This document shows, one piece after another, positions 63,261-64,000 of a stretch of DNA of 64,000 nucleotides (within the stretch, counting starts at the first letter, position 1; every line of letters starts with the position of its first letter). The translations under genes and the position numbers were made by a program. Source of the stretch: Gallaecimonas mangrovi. GTDB taxonomy: Bacteria > Pseudomonadota > Gammaproteobacteria > Enterobacterales > Gallaecimonadaceae. The DNA lies in NCBI RefSeq assembly GCF_003367375.1, contig NZ_CP031416.1, positions 1,805,501 to 1,869,500 on the forward strand, in the 5' to 3' direction. The notes beneath the pieces are model-generated. The model saw only the letters and a program-made list of their open reading frames with translations. It had not been told where the DNA came from and searched no databases.

Positions 63261-64000
63261 CTAACGCCGACGCGGTTTGCCACGTTTTGCTTTCGCGCTG
63301 CCAGTTTGCCCTAGGGCTTTGGCGCGTAGGTTTTTCTTTGAGGTGTTACGGCTTGGGCTGTTTGTCTCTTCTTGCGCCAAAAGGTTTGGCTCAAAGCCTT
63401 CTTGCCACTGCAGGTTAAAATGTTCGCCAGTGAGCTTTTCTACGTCTTTGAGCAAGTATTTTTCTTTACTGGAGACTAGGGATACGGCAAGGCCTGCTTG
63501 CCCGGCGCGGCCGGTTCGGCCGATGCGGTGAATGTAGTCTTCGGCGTTGTAGGGCAGCTCAAAGTTAACGACGTATTGCAGCTGCTGGATGTCGAGGCCG
63601 CGGGCGGCCACATCAGTGGCAACAAGGGCGCGCACCTTGCCGGTTTTAAATTCTGCCAGGCCGCGGTCGCGGGCGCCTTGGGATTTGTCGCCATGTATCG
63701 CCGCGGAACTGATGCCGTCTTTCTCAAGCTCTTTGGTAAGGGCATCTACCGCTTGTTTGGTACGGGTGAAAATAAGCACCTGTTGCCAATTTTTAGCGCC
63801 TATCAGGTACGCCAATAAAGCCGCTTTGCGAGAGTTGTCGACCTCAAAAAAACGCTGTTCCACTTTGGTGGCCGCTTGATTACGCGGGGCAACTTCGATG
63901 AGTTTTGGCTGCTTTAACATGGTTTTACTTAGCGCAAAAACATCGTCGTTAAAGGTGGCGGAAAAGAACAAGGTTTGGCGCGTATCCGGCAGGCGCTTTA
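63261..64000 (-). CDS. DEAD-box RNA helicase, C-terminal part (runs off the right edge)
   Basis: The visible frame begins KRLPDTRQTLFFSATF at the edge (helicase motif III SAT), so residues upstream of this, including DEAD, lie outside the window. Then follow motifs IV-VI: LIFTRTKQAVDAL, VATDVAARGLDIQQLQYVVNFELP and HRIGRTGRAG, and a basic C-terminal tail (SAKAKRGKPRRR) as in RhlE-like helicases. Stop is TAG at 63261-63263. It marks the return to core sequence. Confidence 0.9.
   Translation of the reverse strand, partial: KRLPDTRQTLFFSATFNDDVFALSKTMLKQPKLIEVAPRNQAATKVEQRFFEVDNSRKAALLAYLIGAKNWQQVLIFTRTKQAVDALTKELEKDGISSAAIHGDKSQGARDRGLAEFKTGKVRALVATDVAARGLDIQQLQYVVNFELPYNAEDYIHRIGRTGRAGQAGLAVSLVSSKEKYLLKDVEKLTGEHFNLQWQEGFEPNLLAQEETNSPSRNTSKKNLRAKALGQTGSAKAKRGKPRRR

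Overview
The window looks like a chromosomal segment of a moderate-GC gammaproteobacterium, probably a marine or brackish member of the Alteromonadales/Gallaecimonas neighbourhood. The evidence is gene order and protein similarity: a purB-hflD-mnmA-nudJ-rluE operon divergent from icd, clpS-clpA beside infA-bpt-aat-trxB, lrp-ftsK-lolA-rarA-serS, and an ilvGMEDA-ilvC operon with a leader peptide. The genus is an inference. No rRNA, tRNA or CRISPR was recognised.

From 1 to about 23.4 kb the genes are a mix: an exported GH128-type glucanase, a DUF2059 protein, a very large ankyrin-repeat protein, a GntR/ABC module with a likely operator, a DASS carboxylate transporter, a DUF3187 outer-membrane protein, panE, the ppsR/ppsA divergent pair (gluconeogenesis and its kinase/phosphorylase), a secreted nuclease, two tandem paralogous outer-membrane barrels, a Kef-type antiporter and the giant FAD/Fe-S dehydrogenase YdiJ. 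From 23.5 to 31.4 kb lies a complete branched-chain amino-acid operon (ilvL leader with attenuator, ilvG, M, E, D, A, C), facing a leucine dehydrogenase that runs the other way.

From 32.7 to 55.7 kb is the housekeeping core: RoxA ribosomal oxygenase, PurB/HflD/MnmA/NudJ/RluE, monomeric isocitrate dehydrogenase, CspD, the N-degron machinery (ClpS, ClpA, Bpt, Aat), IF-1, thioredoxin reductase, alanine dehydrogenase with Lrp, FtsK, LolA, RarA, SerS and NadE. NadE has a doubtful C-terminus that overlaps a GIY-YIG gene. Most transcription units end in clear intrinsic terminators, many of them bidirectional.

From about 55.7 to 63.2 kb the sequence becomes AT-rich and mobile. Two inverted copies of a ~275 bp structured repeat (55980-56258 and 60037-60311) bracket a small integron-type cassette array with no integrase: an attC-like palindrome, a 492-residue TPR plus HEPN-type protein (Rx4H motif), a half attC interrupted by a 1261 bp IS3-family element (3 bp target duplication, frameshifted transposase), a truncated-looking small gene, a second attC and a 94-residue unknown protein. 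After the second repeat comes an island of short exported or membrane proteins, largely AT-rich, each preceded by copies of a GGGACATCCATCTTCT-type motif and flanked by ~120 bp direct repeats. A DEAD-box helicase then runs off the right edge. This accessory block is the part most likely to hold something undescribed.
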